Origin: CAWAND01 sp963783335
Lineage (GTDB): Bacteria; Chloroflexota; Anaerolineae; Anaerolineales; E44-bin32
Length of the DNA: 64,000 nt
Reading direction: 5' to 3'
NCBI GenBank assembly: GCA_963783335.1
Contig: CAWAND010000004.1
Coordinates: 372,001-436,000, forward strand
Position 1 is the first letter of the stretch. Every line of letters begins with the position of its first letter. The notes below the pieces were generated by a model. The model was given only the letters and a program-made list of their open reading frames with translations. It was not told the DNA's origin and made no database searches. Of this stretch, positions 16,431 to 25,929 are shown piece by piece. Both the position numbers and the translations under genes were made by a program.

Positions 16431-17534
16431 ATGTCAAGCGTCACGTACGATCACGTGTACAAGCGTTTTGGCCCGGTCACGGCTGTCAACGACGTCAACA
16501 TTGAAGTCGAGGACAAAGAATTTTTGGTCTTGGTCGGGCCCTCTGGCTGTGGCAAGACAACCTCGTTGAGGTTGCTGGCTGGACTAGAAGAAATAAGTGA
16601 AGGTACTATTCGAATTGGTGAGCGCGTGGTCAATGACGTGGCGCCCAAAGATCGCGACATCGCCATGGTCTTCCAGTCGTACGCGCTCTACCCGCACATG
16701 ACCGTGTACGACAACATGGCTTTTGGGTTGAAGCTGCGCAAAACGCCCAAAGATGAGATTAAGAAGCGCGTGGAAGATGCGGCCGAGATCCTCGGCATCG
16801 GCACGCTGCTCGACCGCCGTCCTCGCCAACTCTCCGGTGGCCAGCGCCAGCGGGTCGCCTTGGGCCGGGCCATAGTGCGTAAACCGAAGGTCTTTCTTTT
16901 TGACGAACCCCTGTCCAACCTCGACGCCAAGCTGCGCGTGCAGACACGCGCCGAGATCCAGCAGCTGCATCACCGTCTTGAAACCACCTTCATTTACGTG
17001 ACCCACGATCAGACTGAAGCTATGACCATGGCCACGCGTATTGCGGTCATGAAAGACGGCATCCTGCAGCAGGTCGACTCGCCTCAAAGCCTATACGACC
17101 TGCCGGTGAATGTCTTTGTGGCTGGCTTTATCGGCTCCCCGGCGATGAATTTCTTCAACGCCAAACTTGTCCGCGGCGATGGCGGTATGCAAATCGATAC
17201 CGGCTCATTCAAGGTCTCAGTGCCTTCCGACAAGGCCAAGGTGTACGAAGACCACATCGACAAAGACGTCATCTTTGGCATCCGCCCAGAGGACATTCAC
17301 GACACACAATTCACGCCGCCTGGTATCCAGCCAGCTGACGTCCACGCTGACGTACAGGTCGTCGAGCCCATGGGCAACGAACTGATTCTCTATCTCAAAG
17401 CCGCTGGCGACACGTTCGTCAGCCGGATGGACCCGCGGAGCCAAGCGACCGTCAATGAGTCCAAGAAGGTGGTCTTCAACATGGACAACATCCACCTGTT
17501 CGAGACCACCGGCGACCAGCTCGCCATCCGTTGA
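16431..17534 (+). CDS. Sugar ABC transporter ATPase (MalK/UgpC/MsmX type)
   Basis: 367 residues. The ATPase domain has Walker A GPSGCGKTT, Q-loop FQSYALYPHMTVYDN, signature LSGGQRQRVALGRA, Walker B KVFLFDEPLSNLD and the switch THDQTEAM. A C-terminal TOBE/regulatory domain follows (GFIGSPAMNFF, FGIRPEDI). The family energises carbohydrate importers. No permease or binding-protein gene is adjacent, so this is probably a shared ATPase serving several importers, as MsmX does. Own promoter and terminator make it monocistronic. Confidence 0.9.
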   Translation: MSSVTYDHVYKRFGPVTAVNDVNIEVEDKEFLVLVGPSGCGKTTSLRLLAGLEEISEGTIRIGERVVNDVAPKDRDIAMVFQSYALYPHMTVYDNMAFGLKLRKTPKDEIKKRVEDAAEILGIGTLLDRRPRQLSGGQRQRVALGRAIVRKPKVFLFDEPLSNLDAKLRVQTRAEIQQLHHRLETTFIYVTHDQTEAMTMATRIAVMKDGILQQVDSPQSLYDLPVNVFVAGFIGSPAMNFFNAKLVRGDGGMQIDTGSFKVSVPSDKAKVYEDHIDKDVIFGIRPEDIHDTQFTPPGIQPADVHADVQVVEPMGNELILYLKAAGDTFVSRMDPRSQATVNESKKVVFNMDNIHLFETTGDQLAIR

Positions 17535-17553
17535 TCTCTCATTTTTCCAGCTG

Positions 17554-17587
17554 AGACCCTCGCCGTTTTGGCGGGGGTCTTTGTTAT
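17554..17587 (+). terminator. Intrinsic terminator of the ABC ATPase gene
   Basis: 11-base stem (17554-17564 with 17570-17580, one G-U pair), a 5-base loop, then TTTGTTAT. It is 20 bases past the stop codon. Confidence 0.85.
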
Positions 17588-17607
17588 GATGGGAGCAAGG
17601 AGGACCA

Positions 17608-18819
17608 ATGGCTGATTTCACATTGATGCGCACACTTCACCAGCCGGCCGAGACCAAGATGGTCCTGCTGGTCATGGATGGCGTCGGCGGCTTGTCCGTG
17701 GCGCCTGGCGGCCCCACCGAGTTGGAGGCGGCCAACACTCCCAACCTGGATCGGTTGGCGGCCGAGGGCACTCTCGGCCAGACGATACCCGTGCGTCCGG
17801 GCATCACTCCCGGCTCCGGGCCGGGACATTTGGCGCTGTTCGGCTACGACCCCGTGACTTACGATGTCGGCCGGGGCGTAATCGAAGCCTCAGGCGTGGG
17901 GATGAAGGTCGGCAAGGGGGACGTTGCAGCACGGGGCAACTTCTGCACCGTCGACTCGTCAGGCAAGATCGTCGACCGGCGAGCGGGGCGGATATCAAGC
18001 GAAGATGCGCGACCGCTAGTCGAACGCCTGGATGCCATTGAACTCCCAGGCGTGCAAATCGACGTGCGCGTGCTGCGGGAGTACCGATTCGGCGTGGTGA
18101 TGCGGGGCGATGGCCTGGCACCACACATCCACGATACCGACCCGCTGGAAACTGGCTTGCCTCCCCTGGAAGCCGTGGCCTCCGACCCAGATTCACAGCC
18201 CACCGCCGATCTGGTTAATGCATGGATTAAAGAGGCCCGCAAGACCCTGGCCGATGAGCCAAAGGCCAACGCGCTCACCTTGCGTGGTTTTTCGGCCAAC
18301 CCTCATCTGCCTCAGTTTGACGAGATCTACGGGTTGAACGCCGCCTGCGTTGCGGTGTACCCCATGTACAAGGGCGTGGCCCATCTGGTCGGAATGGATG
18401 TGCATGCTTTCGAAGGCGAATCGCCGGCCGACGAGTTTGCGGCCGCCGCCGCCATCTGGTCTGCGCATGACTTCTTCTTCATCCACATCAAGAAGACCGA
18501 CAGTCTCGGCGAGGACGGGGCGTTTGACAAGAAAGCCGAGATGATTGAGAAAGTCGACGCCGCCTTGCCGGACCTTCTCGAATTGTCACCCGACGTCCTG
18601 GCTGTCACTGGTGATCACTCCACCCCAGCTCGCATGAAGTACCACTCGTGGCACCCAGTGCCGGTGTTGCTCTGGGCGCCGGCGACGGCTCGCAGCGATG
18701 GGCAGACGCATTTCGGTGAGACTGCCTGCAGCCAGGGCGGACTGGGCACCTTCCAAGCCTCTGACTTGATGCCGCTCATGATGGCTCATGCCAATCGGCT
18801 GACAAAGTACGGGGCCTGA
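17608..18819 (+). CDS. apgM: 2,3-bisphosphoglycerate-independent phosphoglycerate mutase, archaeal type
   Basis: 403-residue alkaline-phosphatase-superfamily enzyme converting 3- to 2-phosphoglycerate. It has MVLLVMDGVGGL (metal-binding Asp), TPGSGPGHLALFGYDP, the GRGVIEASG segment, FFFIHIKKTDSLGEDG and LAVTGDHSTPA (metal-binding Asp-His). This is the ApgM form found in archaea and some bacteria, shorter than GpmI. AAGGAGG precedes the ATG. It complements pgk and tpiA in lower glycolysis. Confidence 0.92.
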   Translation: MADFTLMRTLHQPAETKMVLLVMDGVGGLSVAPGGPTELEAANTPNLDRLAAEGTLGQTIPVRPGITPGSGPGHLALFGYDPVTYDVGRGVIEASGVGMKVGKGDVAARGNFCTVDSSGKIVDRRAGRISSEDARPLVERLDAIELPGVQIDVRVLREYRFGVVMRGDGLAPHIHDTDPLETGLPPLEAVASDPDSQPTADLVNAWIKEARKTLADEPKANALTLRGFSANPHLPQFDEIYGLNAACVAVYPMYKGVAHLVGMDVHAFEGESPADEFAAAAAIWSAHDFFFIHIKKTDSLGEDGAFDKKAEMIEKVDAALPDLLELSPDVLAVTGDHSTPARMKYHSWHPVPVLLWAPATARSDGQTHFGETACSQGGLGTFQASDLMPLMMAHANRLTKYGA

Positions 18820-18848
18820 TCAGGACCCCGCAAGAAAGGCGTTCGACC

Positions 18849-19061
18849 ATGTCACTCTTTCGCATTCTCGCCTGGCCGTTCGTCGCTGTCTGGCGCCTTC
18901 TGACCTGGCTCCTGGGTCTGACGGGCCGCATCGTCGTCATCGTGATTGGGCTGGCGCTGATGATCGTTGGCTTGATCGCCACCGTGACGGTCGTAGGTGC
19001 GGTAGTGGGCGTTCCCCTCATCGTGGTCGGGCTGCTGTTGGTGTTTCGAGGCATCTTCTAA
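18849..19061 (+). CDS. Small membrane protein of unknown function
   Basis: 70 residues. An amphipathic Trp-rich N-terminus (about 1-25) is followed by two hydrophobic helices, roughly 27-46 and 48-66, ending FRGIF. I do not recognise a family. It lies 29 bases after apgM with AAAGG upstream and is followed directly by a terminator, so it is probably cotranscribed with apgM. Confidence 0.6.
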   Translation: MSLFRILAWPFVAVWRLLTWLLGLTGRIVVIVIGLALMIVGLIATVTVVGAVVGVPLIVVGLLLVFRGIF

Positions 19062-19087
19062 GAAAAGCACGCCGGTTGTATACACCA

Positions 19088-19121
19088 GAAGCCGAGGCGA
19101 TATGCCTCGGCTTCGATTCTT
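19088..19121 (+). terminator. Intrinsic terminator after the apgM unit
   Basis: Perfect 11-base arms (GAAGCCGAGGC / GCCTCGGCTTC), a 5-base loop, then GATTCTTT. It lies between convergent genes. Confidence 0.8.
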
Positions 19122-19150
19122 TAGTAAGGCTTTCTGCTTGTGAAGGGAAC

Positions 19151-19747
19151 TCAGAAGGGGGACTCGGCCGGTCCACCTTTGCCGGGCTGGTAGTACGGAT
19201 TGGTGCCGGCTGCGTGGTCGGTGGTGTCGATCACCTGCTTGATGTCCGGCACGGACTGACGGATCATCACATCAATCCCTTGCTTGAGAGTAACGTCGGC
19301 CAGGCCGCAGCCTTGGCAACCCCCACCAAGCTCGACGTAGGCGACATCATCCCGCACGTCCAGCAGCATTACCCAACCGCCGTGCCCCGCTACGCTCGGA
19401 TTGATCTGCTGGTCCAGAACGTCTTGAACGGCTTGGGACAACGGATCTTCCCATAGGGGGTTTGGATTATCGAGCTGAAACCCTGTTTGATATGCATTCT
19501 CTACATAGGCCAACCGCGCGCCTTCGAGCTTGGGAGCGCTGTCGGCGTCAATAAGCAGATCAATCCCATCCACCTGATACGGCTGGTCATCAGGATCAGC
19601 ATCATCCGGCTTGATAAACCGCAGCGAGTACTCATAGCCATCAGGGCCGCGGCCCACAATGGCCACCTTCAAGACCTTGCCCTGCCGGTCGCTGGCCTGC
19701 AGCATGTCCTTGATCTTGGCACTGGCCTCTGGTGTGATCTCAATCAT
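19151..19747 (-). CDS. Nfu-type iron-sulfur cluster carrier with degenerate A-type domain
   Basis: 198 residues, NfuA-like two-domain layout. Residues about 1-100 resemble an A-type/HesB fold (MIEITPEASAKIKDML, YEYSLRF, ENAYQTGFQLDNPN) but lack its cysteines. Residues about 105-180 are an Nfu domain with the cluster-binding GGGCQGCGLADVTLKQGI. It would deliver [4Fe-4S] clusters to target enzymes. The start is ATG 19747, with AGGAGGAG upstream; the open frame begins 69 bases earlier without a site. Confidence 0.88.
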   Translation of the reverse strand: MIEITPEASAKIKDMLQASDRQGKVLKVAIVGRGPDGYEYSLRFIKPDDADPDDQPYQVDGIDLLIDADSAPKLEGARLAYVENAYQTGFQLDNPNPLWEDPLSQAVQDVLDQQINPSVAGHGGWVMLLDVRDDVAYVELGGGCQGCGLADVTLKQGIDVMIRQSVPDIKQVIDTTDHAAGTNPYYQPGKGGPAESPF

Positions 19748-19843
19748 GCCCTCTCCTCCTGACACCTCACGGCCATAGTCTACTGTCCCGGCTTGCACCT
19801 GACCATTCTGGCCCATTATAACCTTGGGACGCGGCGCTTGCCC

Positions 19844-21118
19844 TCAATCAGATTGAATGTCGAATTCCAACGCGGCATGTGCCTGACGAAGGGCGGCTTC
19901 GACCTGATTCGGAGCATCTGACCTGGCGAAGATGAAACCCAGGTAGCTTCCTCCTTCGGGCAAAGGTACAAGCAGCTCGCCGATGGGCACACTGATGATG
20001 ACTTCTTCCACACCAGGTACGGCTCGCGCGGCCTGCACCCCCGCAATCGCTTTCAACCTGCCGCCGCGGGGTATGGGAATCATCATTACGCCCGAGGCGG
20101 CCGATTCACGTTTCGCCATCTGGACATCTTGACCCAGCGCCTGGCGCAAAATCAAGGCTTCCAGTGAGTCCCCTTGGTCGAAGCGAAGCGCCTTCGAACA
20201 CAGCCCCCCGATCGATCGCGGCGCAAGGTCGATCACATACGCGCCATTGGAGTTGACGCGCAGCTCAACGTGCACCGGCCCGGTCTTGAGGCCGCACGCC
20301 TGCACCACCCGTTGGGTTGTCTCAACTATCTGTTGCTGAACGCTTTCGGGATGGCGTGACGGCGTCACATAGATTGTCTCTTCAAAATAGGGACCGATGA
20401 GTGGGTCGGGCTTGTCGAACAGGGCCAAAGTCTGCAGGGTGCCATCATTCAACATCCCTTCCAGTGCGACCTCTTCACCCGGCACGTAGTCCTCACACCA
20501 CAGGCTGTCACCCATTTGACCGCCGAGGCCGCTGATCGTCGGCTGCTGGATCAACCGCCGCACGCGCTGGAAGGCAAAGACAAACTCACCTGGATCGTTG
20601 ACACGAATGACCCCCTGACTCCCCGAGAGAAACCGCGGCTTGACCACACAGGGATAGGAGAGCTCGCCTGCCAGATCTTCCGGGTCCGAATCTATGTCTA
20701 TGCGAAAACCATTCGGCGTGGGAAGATCATGCGCAAGCAGAAGTTCGCGCATGGCCGCCTTGTCGCGAACCGCAGCAACCATCTCGGGTGGATTGTGGGG
20801 CAATCCCAACCGCATGGAGGTTTCGGCCGCCAGCACCGTGCCCTCATCCTCAGCCGGAACCACTGCGTCGAATGGCACTTCCCTGGCGAATGCCTGGATC
20901 CTAGCCGCAGAGCCTTCCGGGTCCGAGAAGTCGATATGCAGGCTGCCTTGACCGGCAAGAGGTGTTTCTGCCTCCGTGCCAACGGTCACACCAATGCCCA
21001 GCTCCTCGGCCGCCTTGATGAACGAACCGGCGCGATAGGTCCGGCTGCTCATCAACAACAACACCCGCTTGCCGGCGCTGGCCGTTGCCGGAGCCCTGAC
21101 GCCGCTGTCAGACCGCAT
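19844..21118 (-). CDS. ATP-grasp ligase of the L-amino-acid-ligase-like group
   Basis: 424 residues. The N-terminal preATP-grasp domain (KRVLLLMSSRTYRAGSFIKA) leads to an ATP-grasp core with YPCVVKPRFLSGSQGVIRV, CEDYVPGEEVALEGML, and the metal-binding GPVHVELRVNSNGAYVIDLAPR ending. A C-terminal LAL_C2-like domain follows (MMIPIPRGGRLKAI, then VPLPEGGSYLGFIFAR). Such enzymes join a carboxylate to an amine, often two amino acids; the substrate is unknown. A perfect CRP-type palindrome lies 26 bases upstream of the start, so expression is probably regulated separately. Confidence 0.78.
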   Translation of the reverse strand: MRSDSGVRAPATASAGKRVLLLMSSRTYRAGSFIKAAEELGIGVTVGTEAETPLAGQGSLHIDFSDPEGSAARIQAFAREVPFDAVVPAEDEGTVLAAETSMRLGLPHNPPEMVAAVRDKAAMRELLLAHDLPTPNGFRIDIDSDPEDLAGELSYPCVVKPRFLSGSQGVIRVNDPGEFVFAFQRVRRLIQQPTISGLGGQMGDSLWCEDYVPGEEVALEGMLNDGTLQTLALFDKPDPLIGPYFEETIYVTPSRHPESVQQQIVETTQRVVQACGLKTGPVHVELRVNSNGAYVIDLAPRSIGGLCSKALRFDQGDSLEALILRQALGQDVQMAKRESAASGVMMIPIPRGGRLKAIAGVQAARAVPGVEEVIISVPIGELLVPLPEGGSYLGFIFARSDAPNQVEAALRQAHAALEFDIQSD

Positions 21119-21143
21119 GTCAAAGAACTCCGTGTCCGCCCTC

Positions 21144-21159
21144 TGTGAAATCTCTCACA
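21144..21159. promoter_or_regulatory. CRP/FNR-type palindrome upstream of the ATP-grasp gene
   Basis: TGTGA-N6-TCACA with spacer AATCTC. It lies in the 36-base gap before the ATP-grasp start and touches the stop codon of the DUF1461 gene. One of four perfect copies in the window. Confidence 0.6.
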
Positions 21160-21889
21160 AACCGGTTGAGGGGGGAGATCCCTCAGCCAGGTTGGCACTG
21201 TCGCTCACCGTCAGCGCGCGGGATGTCAGCCACCACAAGAGCCCCGCCTCCCCCAACGTTACCAAGGCCAGAAAACCAAACACCTGCTGCCAAAACCGCT
21301 CGGGGAAAAGGCGGATCAAAGTGTCGCTGTAGAGGAAGAGCCAAGTATCCCCTTGAAAGAACAGATGGTGAAATCCGACAAAGACAAACGAAAAGCTGGC
21401 CAGAGAGAGCAAGGCCAGGCCCACCATCAGCAGCAGTGTCCACACAGCGCCGTTGCGCAGAGCCAGCCACAATTCGCGCCAGCCAGACAAGCGCCAAAGC
21501 GCCGCGCCAAAGGCCACCAATCCGAGCAGCCCTGCCGCCCAGAGGGCCAGGAACGTCTGAGTCAGCGCTTTCACATCTGCCATGTGACGCAGTTCGCGTT
21601 GATTGTAGATCGGAGCACCATCTTGAAAATGCTGCTTCGCCAGAAAATCGATTCCGGACGAGTTGACCAGATAGTCCATCGAAATCTTCGCCCACTTTTG
21701 GCGATCCTGCTGGGTGAATCCATACGGGTCAGACGGAAATCCCGGCACCCGGTACGCCAAATCGACGTAGGCATGGGTCAAGGTCAAACGTATGCTGGTC
21801 AGGAACAGGACCAGCGGAATCACAAGCTGCAAGGCGAGCCGGAACCCCAGGATCCATGCCTGACGGCGAGATGAAATTTGCGGACTCAT
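21155..21889 (-). CDS. DUF1461 / TIGR01906-family integral membrane protein
   Basis: 244 residues, function unknown. The family signature is visible: a first membrane helix, then VPGFPSDPYGFTQQDR, then RELRHMADVKALTQTFL before three more hydrophobic helices, with HHLFFQGDTWLF and LIRLFPERFW before the last. Four to five helices in total. ATG 21889 lies 1 base after the stop of the upstream synthase-like gene, so the two are coupled. Confidence 0.8.
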   Translation of the reverse strand: MSPQISSRRQAWILGFRLALQLVIPLVLFLTSIRLTLTHAYVDLAYRVPGFPSDPYGFTQQDRQKWAKISMDYLVNSSGIDFLAKQHFQDGAPIYNQRELRHMADVKALTQTFLALWAAGLLGLVAFGAALWRLSGWRELWLALRNGAVWTLLLMVGLALLSLASFSFVFVGFHHLFFQGDTWLFLYSDTLIRLFPERFWQQVFGFLALVTLGEAGLLWWLTSRALTVSDSANLAEGSPPSTGL

Positions 21890-21890
21890 A

Positions 21891-23453
21891 TCAATTGAGC
21901 GCTCCCTGCATGCTGCCCATGCCTTCTCCAAGGATGAACCGAATCACGATCGAGTTCACAAGCTGCTCCACCGGCGCGTGGTCGTCGGTAAAGACAGTGT
22001 TTGACACTGGCGTCGGCTGAAGTCCAGCCACACTCTTCTGCAACACATCCAGGAGTACAGCCGGGGCTCCGGATCGCCCCAAGCGGGCCAGGTTCATGCG
22101 CAGGTTTTCGGGTTGCGTCGGCCGAAGTGTGGCGTAGACGATACTGTTGAATGTCCCCGGCACATCGACCACGTACACCGACGGGAAGACGGATCCTATC
22201 GTGCCAACCATGGCATTGATCAAACGACGATCGGTCGGTGTGCGCCCGACGTTGATCACCAACACCCCGTCGTCCGAAAGGTGATCGGCCACGATGGTGA
22301 AGAACTGCTGCGTGGTCAGGTGCCAGGGGATGTACGGGGGCCGGTAAGCGTCAACGGCAATCACGCTGTACTTGTGCTTACTGTGGTCGAGACCCCAGCG
22401 GCCATCTGCGGCGATGGCGTTCAGGTTCCCTTCGGTCATCCCGAAATACTCGCGCCCGACCTGAATGATCTCGGGGTCGATCTCCCAGCCGTCAATGGGG
22501 ACATCCCCAAATACAGCCGTGTACTGCTTGGCAATCGTGCCAGCTGCCAGCCCGACGATGCCCACCCGCTGCGGCCGCTGCGGAGTTGACTGGGGGTCGT
22601 TGAAGTAGGGCGCCGCCAGAAAGTAGTCCCAAGTTCCGAACGTTTCGATCTGGTTAGGGTTGTATACCGAATGCACCGCCTGGCCTTCGTTGAGCATTAG
22701 GTAGCGCGTGTCGCCGGCTTGGATCACCTGGATGTAGTTGTAAGCCGATTCATCCTCGAAGATCTGGCCTTGCGCTTGCTTTATGGGCCCACGCAGGCTC
22801 AACCACGCCAGGCCGAGGAGCACCACGGGCATCACCATGTGCAGTGCAGCAGCTCTTCGTTCGGCCTGTGCCATACCAACCAACGCGACCAACATCAGAA
22901 CGAATGCGAACACCAGGAAGGTACGCGCCGTTCCGATGCTCGGGATGAGCCACAGGACGGGAAGGAATGTCCCCAATATTGAGCCCAGGGTCGACAGCGC
23001 GTAGATTCTTCCCGAGACGCTGCCAGCGTGAGCTGTGTCCCTTATCGCCAGTCGGATCGCAAACGGCGAGATGCACCCCAAAAGCGTCACAGGGATCACA
23101 AACAGGACCAGCACCGAGATAAACGATCCTGCCATCACGGCCGCGTCGAGCTTCTCCACGGCCTGGGCGGCCATACGGAGTACTGGCCTCGACACCAACG
23201 GCACCAGGCCGGATGTGAATCCCGCCCAAATCAGGATGCGGTAGTATGTCGACTCAAACGGTGAGCGGTCGGCCCACTTCCCGCCCAGGAAGTAGCCCGC
23301 CGTGAGGTAGACGAGGATCAGACCGATGATGTTTGCCCAAACGAGGTTGGTTGTGCCGAAGACATTACCGAGCAGTCGCGAAGCGGATAGCTCAACGCCA
23401 AGCGATGTCATCCCGCCGGCAAACACCGACAGCAGAAGCAGGTTTCTACGCAC
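21891..23453 (-). CDS. Fused multi-helix membrane / spermidine synthase-like protein
   Basis: About 520 residues. The N-terminal half (to about 230) has seven or eight membrane helices (SLGVELSASRLLGNVFG, GLILVYLTAGYFLGGKWADR). The C-terminal half is a Rossmann methyltransferase-like spermidine-synthase domain: VGIVGLAAGTIAKQY, IDGWEIDPEIIQVGREYF, YSVIAVDAYRPPYIP. The family is widespread, and polyamine synthesis has rarely been shown for it. GTG 23453 has GGGAG seven bases upstream and is preferred over TTG 23474. Confidence 0.82.
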   Translation of the reverse strand: MRRNLLLLSVFAGGMTSLGVELSASRLLGNVFGTTNLVWANIIGLILVYLTAGYFLGGKWADRSPFESTYYRILIWAGFTSGLVPLVSRPVLRMAAQAVEKLDAAVMAGSFISVLVLFVIPVTLLGCISPFAIRLAIRDTAHAGSVSGRIYALSTLGSILGTFLPVLWLIPSIGTARTFLVFAFVLMLVALVGMAQAERRAAALHMVMPVVLLGLAWLSLRGPIKQAQGQIFEDESAYNYIQVIQAGDTRYLMLNEGQAVHSVYNPNQIETFGTWDYFLAAPYFNDPQSTPQRPQRVGIVGLAAGTIAKQYTAVFGDVPIDGWEIDPEIIQVGREYFGMTEGNLNAIAADGRWGLDHSKHKYSVIAVDAYRPPYIPWHLTTQQFFTIVADHLSDDGVLVINVGRTPTDRRLINAMVGTIGSVFPSVYVVDVPGTFNSIVYATLRPTQPENLRMNLARLGRSGAPAVLLDVLQKSVAGLQPTPVSNTVFTDDHAPVEQLVNSIVIRFILGEGMGSMQGALN

Positions 23454-23516
23454 GTGTTCTCTCCCGGGTGGCAACCCGTTGATGATAACACCCTCGTTGC
23501 AGCAAAGCAGGGGAAT

Positions 23517-24836
23517 TCAGACGGATCTCAGCGCAGCCGGCAGCGAATCACCATATCTTACAAGCGTGGTCCTGAGACCGCGCCGGGAGGCGTCCTCGGC
23601 CAATGCAGCACTCCCCTCACGCGCGCCAAAAGAGCTGGGTTCGATCAGAATCAGATGGGGATTTCGATGCAGGGCCCTTAGAGCAGCGGCGGCCTCCACC
23701 ACTTCCGCATCCGCCGAGGGAGAGATCAGAAAGACTGTTGTGCTGCGAGGAATCCGTGGCACTTCGATCTTCGCCACTTCGTCAATCGGATAGTTGCCAT
23801 CGGCTTCAATAACAGCCAACGACTCAAGTACTTTCTGAAGCTGGGATTGCCCCCTACTCGGCTGCATGACCAGGCGCGAGCGCCCATAGGCGATCAGCCC
23901 CACGTTGCGGTCATGCTGTATGAAATGAAACACCAAGGATGCGGCGATTGTGGCCGCGTAGTCCATCGTTGACTGAGGAAGGCCAGCCGTCGGATCATCA
24001 GGACTCGGGAACGGGCCCGAGTAAGGCTCGCTCCGTCGGTGGATCCGGTCCCCCTCATAATGGGCTCGATGCCAGACATCCAGCAAAACCCACACGTCGG
24101 CCAGCGGGTCAAATTCGAATTCTTTGGCAATCAGGCGCTGTAACCGTGCGGTCGATTTCCAGTGGATCCTGTTCAGACTGTCGCCCGGAGCGTACTCTCG
24201 GATGGTTGACGCATTGGGCGTGAGCTGATGAGTTTGCTGTCGGATGGCCTCTCCACCCGAGAGTCGTCCACTTGGCACGCCCATCGCCCGCAGGCGCACG
24301 ATGGGTGGCAGCACCACCACATTCTGACGGACCGGAAGGCGTTGGGTCAGGGGAAAGAGGCCAAAGGGATCACTGGTTCGAATCTCGGTCGGCCCGAGCG
24401 GGTAGCGTCCTCGGCGCGTGCAGATCGTCCGAACGTCCCAGCTCTCCGATTGATTGCGACCGAGATTGTCAGCCACGTAGGAGCCCTGGTGGCCCACCAA
24501 ATCCGAGGGACCAACCAGGCCCAGCCCTGTCAGGGCCGTGGCGCGGTATCCGGGAATGCGCGTCAGGTCCCCGATCTCCACCCAAAGCTTGGTCCAGCGA
24601 CTCTTGTTGTGCAGAAAGAAACGCTCGCGGAAGATGTGGCCAACCTGACCCCGGGTTGAAAAGGGTTGGCGGCGAACTTCCAATCCTGACGCCGCCGTAC
24701 GCGACCAGAAGAAAGCGACCACCATAAGAGCCACCCAGGCATAAGTCAGATTGTAGAAGAGCTGACGTCCGGAAATGACGGCTGCCGCCAGGCTGAGGAT
24801 CATCAACCCGAGGACAACCCTGGTCCTGGGGACCAT
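23517..24836 (-). CDS. DUF58 protein (MoxR partner, vWA-like)
   Basis: 439 residues. Two N-terminal membrane helices (about 7-45) are followed by a beta-rich part and the DUF58 signature TIREYAPGDSLNRIHWKSTARL, then a vWA-like domain (ADVWVLLDVW, VGLIAYG, TTVFLISPSADAEVVEAAAAL). DUF58 proteins work with MoxR ATPases in chaperone-like or envelope roles that are poorly understood. Its ATG overlaps the moxR stop (TGATG), so they are translationally coupled. Confidence 0.88.
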   Translation of the reverse strand: MVPRTRVVLGLMILSLAAAVISGRQLFYNLTYAWVALMVVAFFWSRTAASGLEVRRQPFSTRGQVGHIFRERFFLHNKSRWTKLWVEIGDLTRIPGYRATALTGLGLVGPSDLVGHQGSYVADNLGRNQSESWDVRTICTRRGRYPLGPTEIRTSDPFGLFPLTQRLPVRQNVVVLPPIVRLRAMGVPSGRLSGGEAIRQQTHQLTPNASTIREYAPGDSLNRIHWKSTARLQRLIAKEFEFDPLADVWVLLDVWHRAHYEGDRIHRRSEPYSGPFPSPDDPTAGLPQSTMDYAATIAASLVFHFIQHDRNVGLIAYGRSRLVMQPSRGQSQLQKVLESLAVIEADGNYPIDEVAKIEVPRIPRSTTVFLISPSADAEVVEAAAALRALHRNPHLILIEPSSFGAREGSAALAEDASRRGLRTTLVRYGDSLPAALRSV

Positions 24837-25784
24837 CAGGCGATTTCGCCGCCGGGGACCGGAACCTGTTCGAGGATCTCCTCCACAATTTCCCGGGAGT
24901 CGACCTCCCGGATCCTGGCTGCAGATCCCACAATAACACGGTGCGCCAGGGCCGACATCGCAATCGATTTCACATCATCTGGGACAACGTAGTCCCGCCC
25001 CAGCATGGCAGCCACGGCCTGCGCACCCCTTAGCATCGCCAGGCTGCCGCGCGGGCTGGCCCCCAAGATACACCTCACGATGACTGCGCGTATCCGTCAC
25101 GATATCCACGATGTACTTCTTCACTTCCTGCGTCACGCTCACCTTCTTCACATCGGCCTGCGCTTGCAGGAGTTCCTCAGCATCAACAACTTGAGTGAGT
25201 TCATCCACCGGGTGAACAATCTGCTGGCGCTCCATCATGTGGACCTCGTCATGGGGGGCCGGGTAGCCGAGGCTGATTCGGAGCAGAAATCGGTCCATCT
25301 GCGCCTCCGGCAGCGGGAATGTGCCCTCATACTCGATGGGGTTTTGCGTTGCCAACACCATGAAGGGCTGAGGCAGGCGATGGGTGATCCCATCCACGGT
25401 GACTTGCCGCTCTTCCATCGCCTCGAGCAATGCCGCCTGAGTCTTGGGCGTCGCCCGGTTGATTTCGTCGGTAAGCACAATCTGCGCCATGATCGGTCCG
25501 GGACGGAACTCGAATTCCTGGGCCTTCTGGTTGAAAATGGACACGCCTGTAACGTCACTTGGCAGCATATCTGGGGTGAACTGAATGCGGTTGAACGAAC
25601 AACCCAGAGATCGAGCCAGGCTCTTGGCCAGCATTGTCTTGCCCGTGCCTGGAACGTCTTCAATCAGCAAGTGTCCCTGGCACAACAGGCCCACCACGGT
25701 CAGGCGTACCGAATCCGCCTTTCCGACGATCACCTTCTCGATATTTTCGACAACTCGGTCCGCCAGCGTCTTGATGTCCGACAT
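24836..25784 (-). CDS. MoxR-family AAA+ ATPase, broken by a single-base insertion
   Basis: Two overlapping reading frames together make one 315-residue MoxR protein. The first has Walker A IEDVPGTGKTMLAKSLARS, Walker B IVLTDEINRATPKTQAALLE, and FMVLATQNPIEYEGTFPLPE. It then runs out of frame at a run of five C (25060-25064, plus strand). The second carries the sensor-2/lid part GASPRGSLAMLRGAQAVAAM and GRDYVVPDDVKSIAMSALAHR. Deleting one base of the run yields VYLGASPRGS, the normal MoxR sequence, and an exact multiple of three (316 codons with stop). AGGAG precedes ATG 25784. Confidence 0.85.
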
Positions 25785-25929
25785 CGTCTCTCCTATCAGG
25801 CGTTAGCTGATACCTTCCGGCCCCCAGCGCTTTCCTAACTACCTACTCGGCCCGTCGGAGACAGGTTCACCCGGAAGCCGTCAGGTTCATTCTAACCTTG
25901 CCCAACCCCAATCAAGACCACGCCTTCTG

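Noticed and set aside
25060..25064. Programmed frameshift in moxR
   Set aside because: There is no stem-loop or slippery heptamer, and programmed shifts are not known in MoxR. A sequencing slip is simpler.
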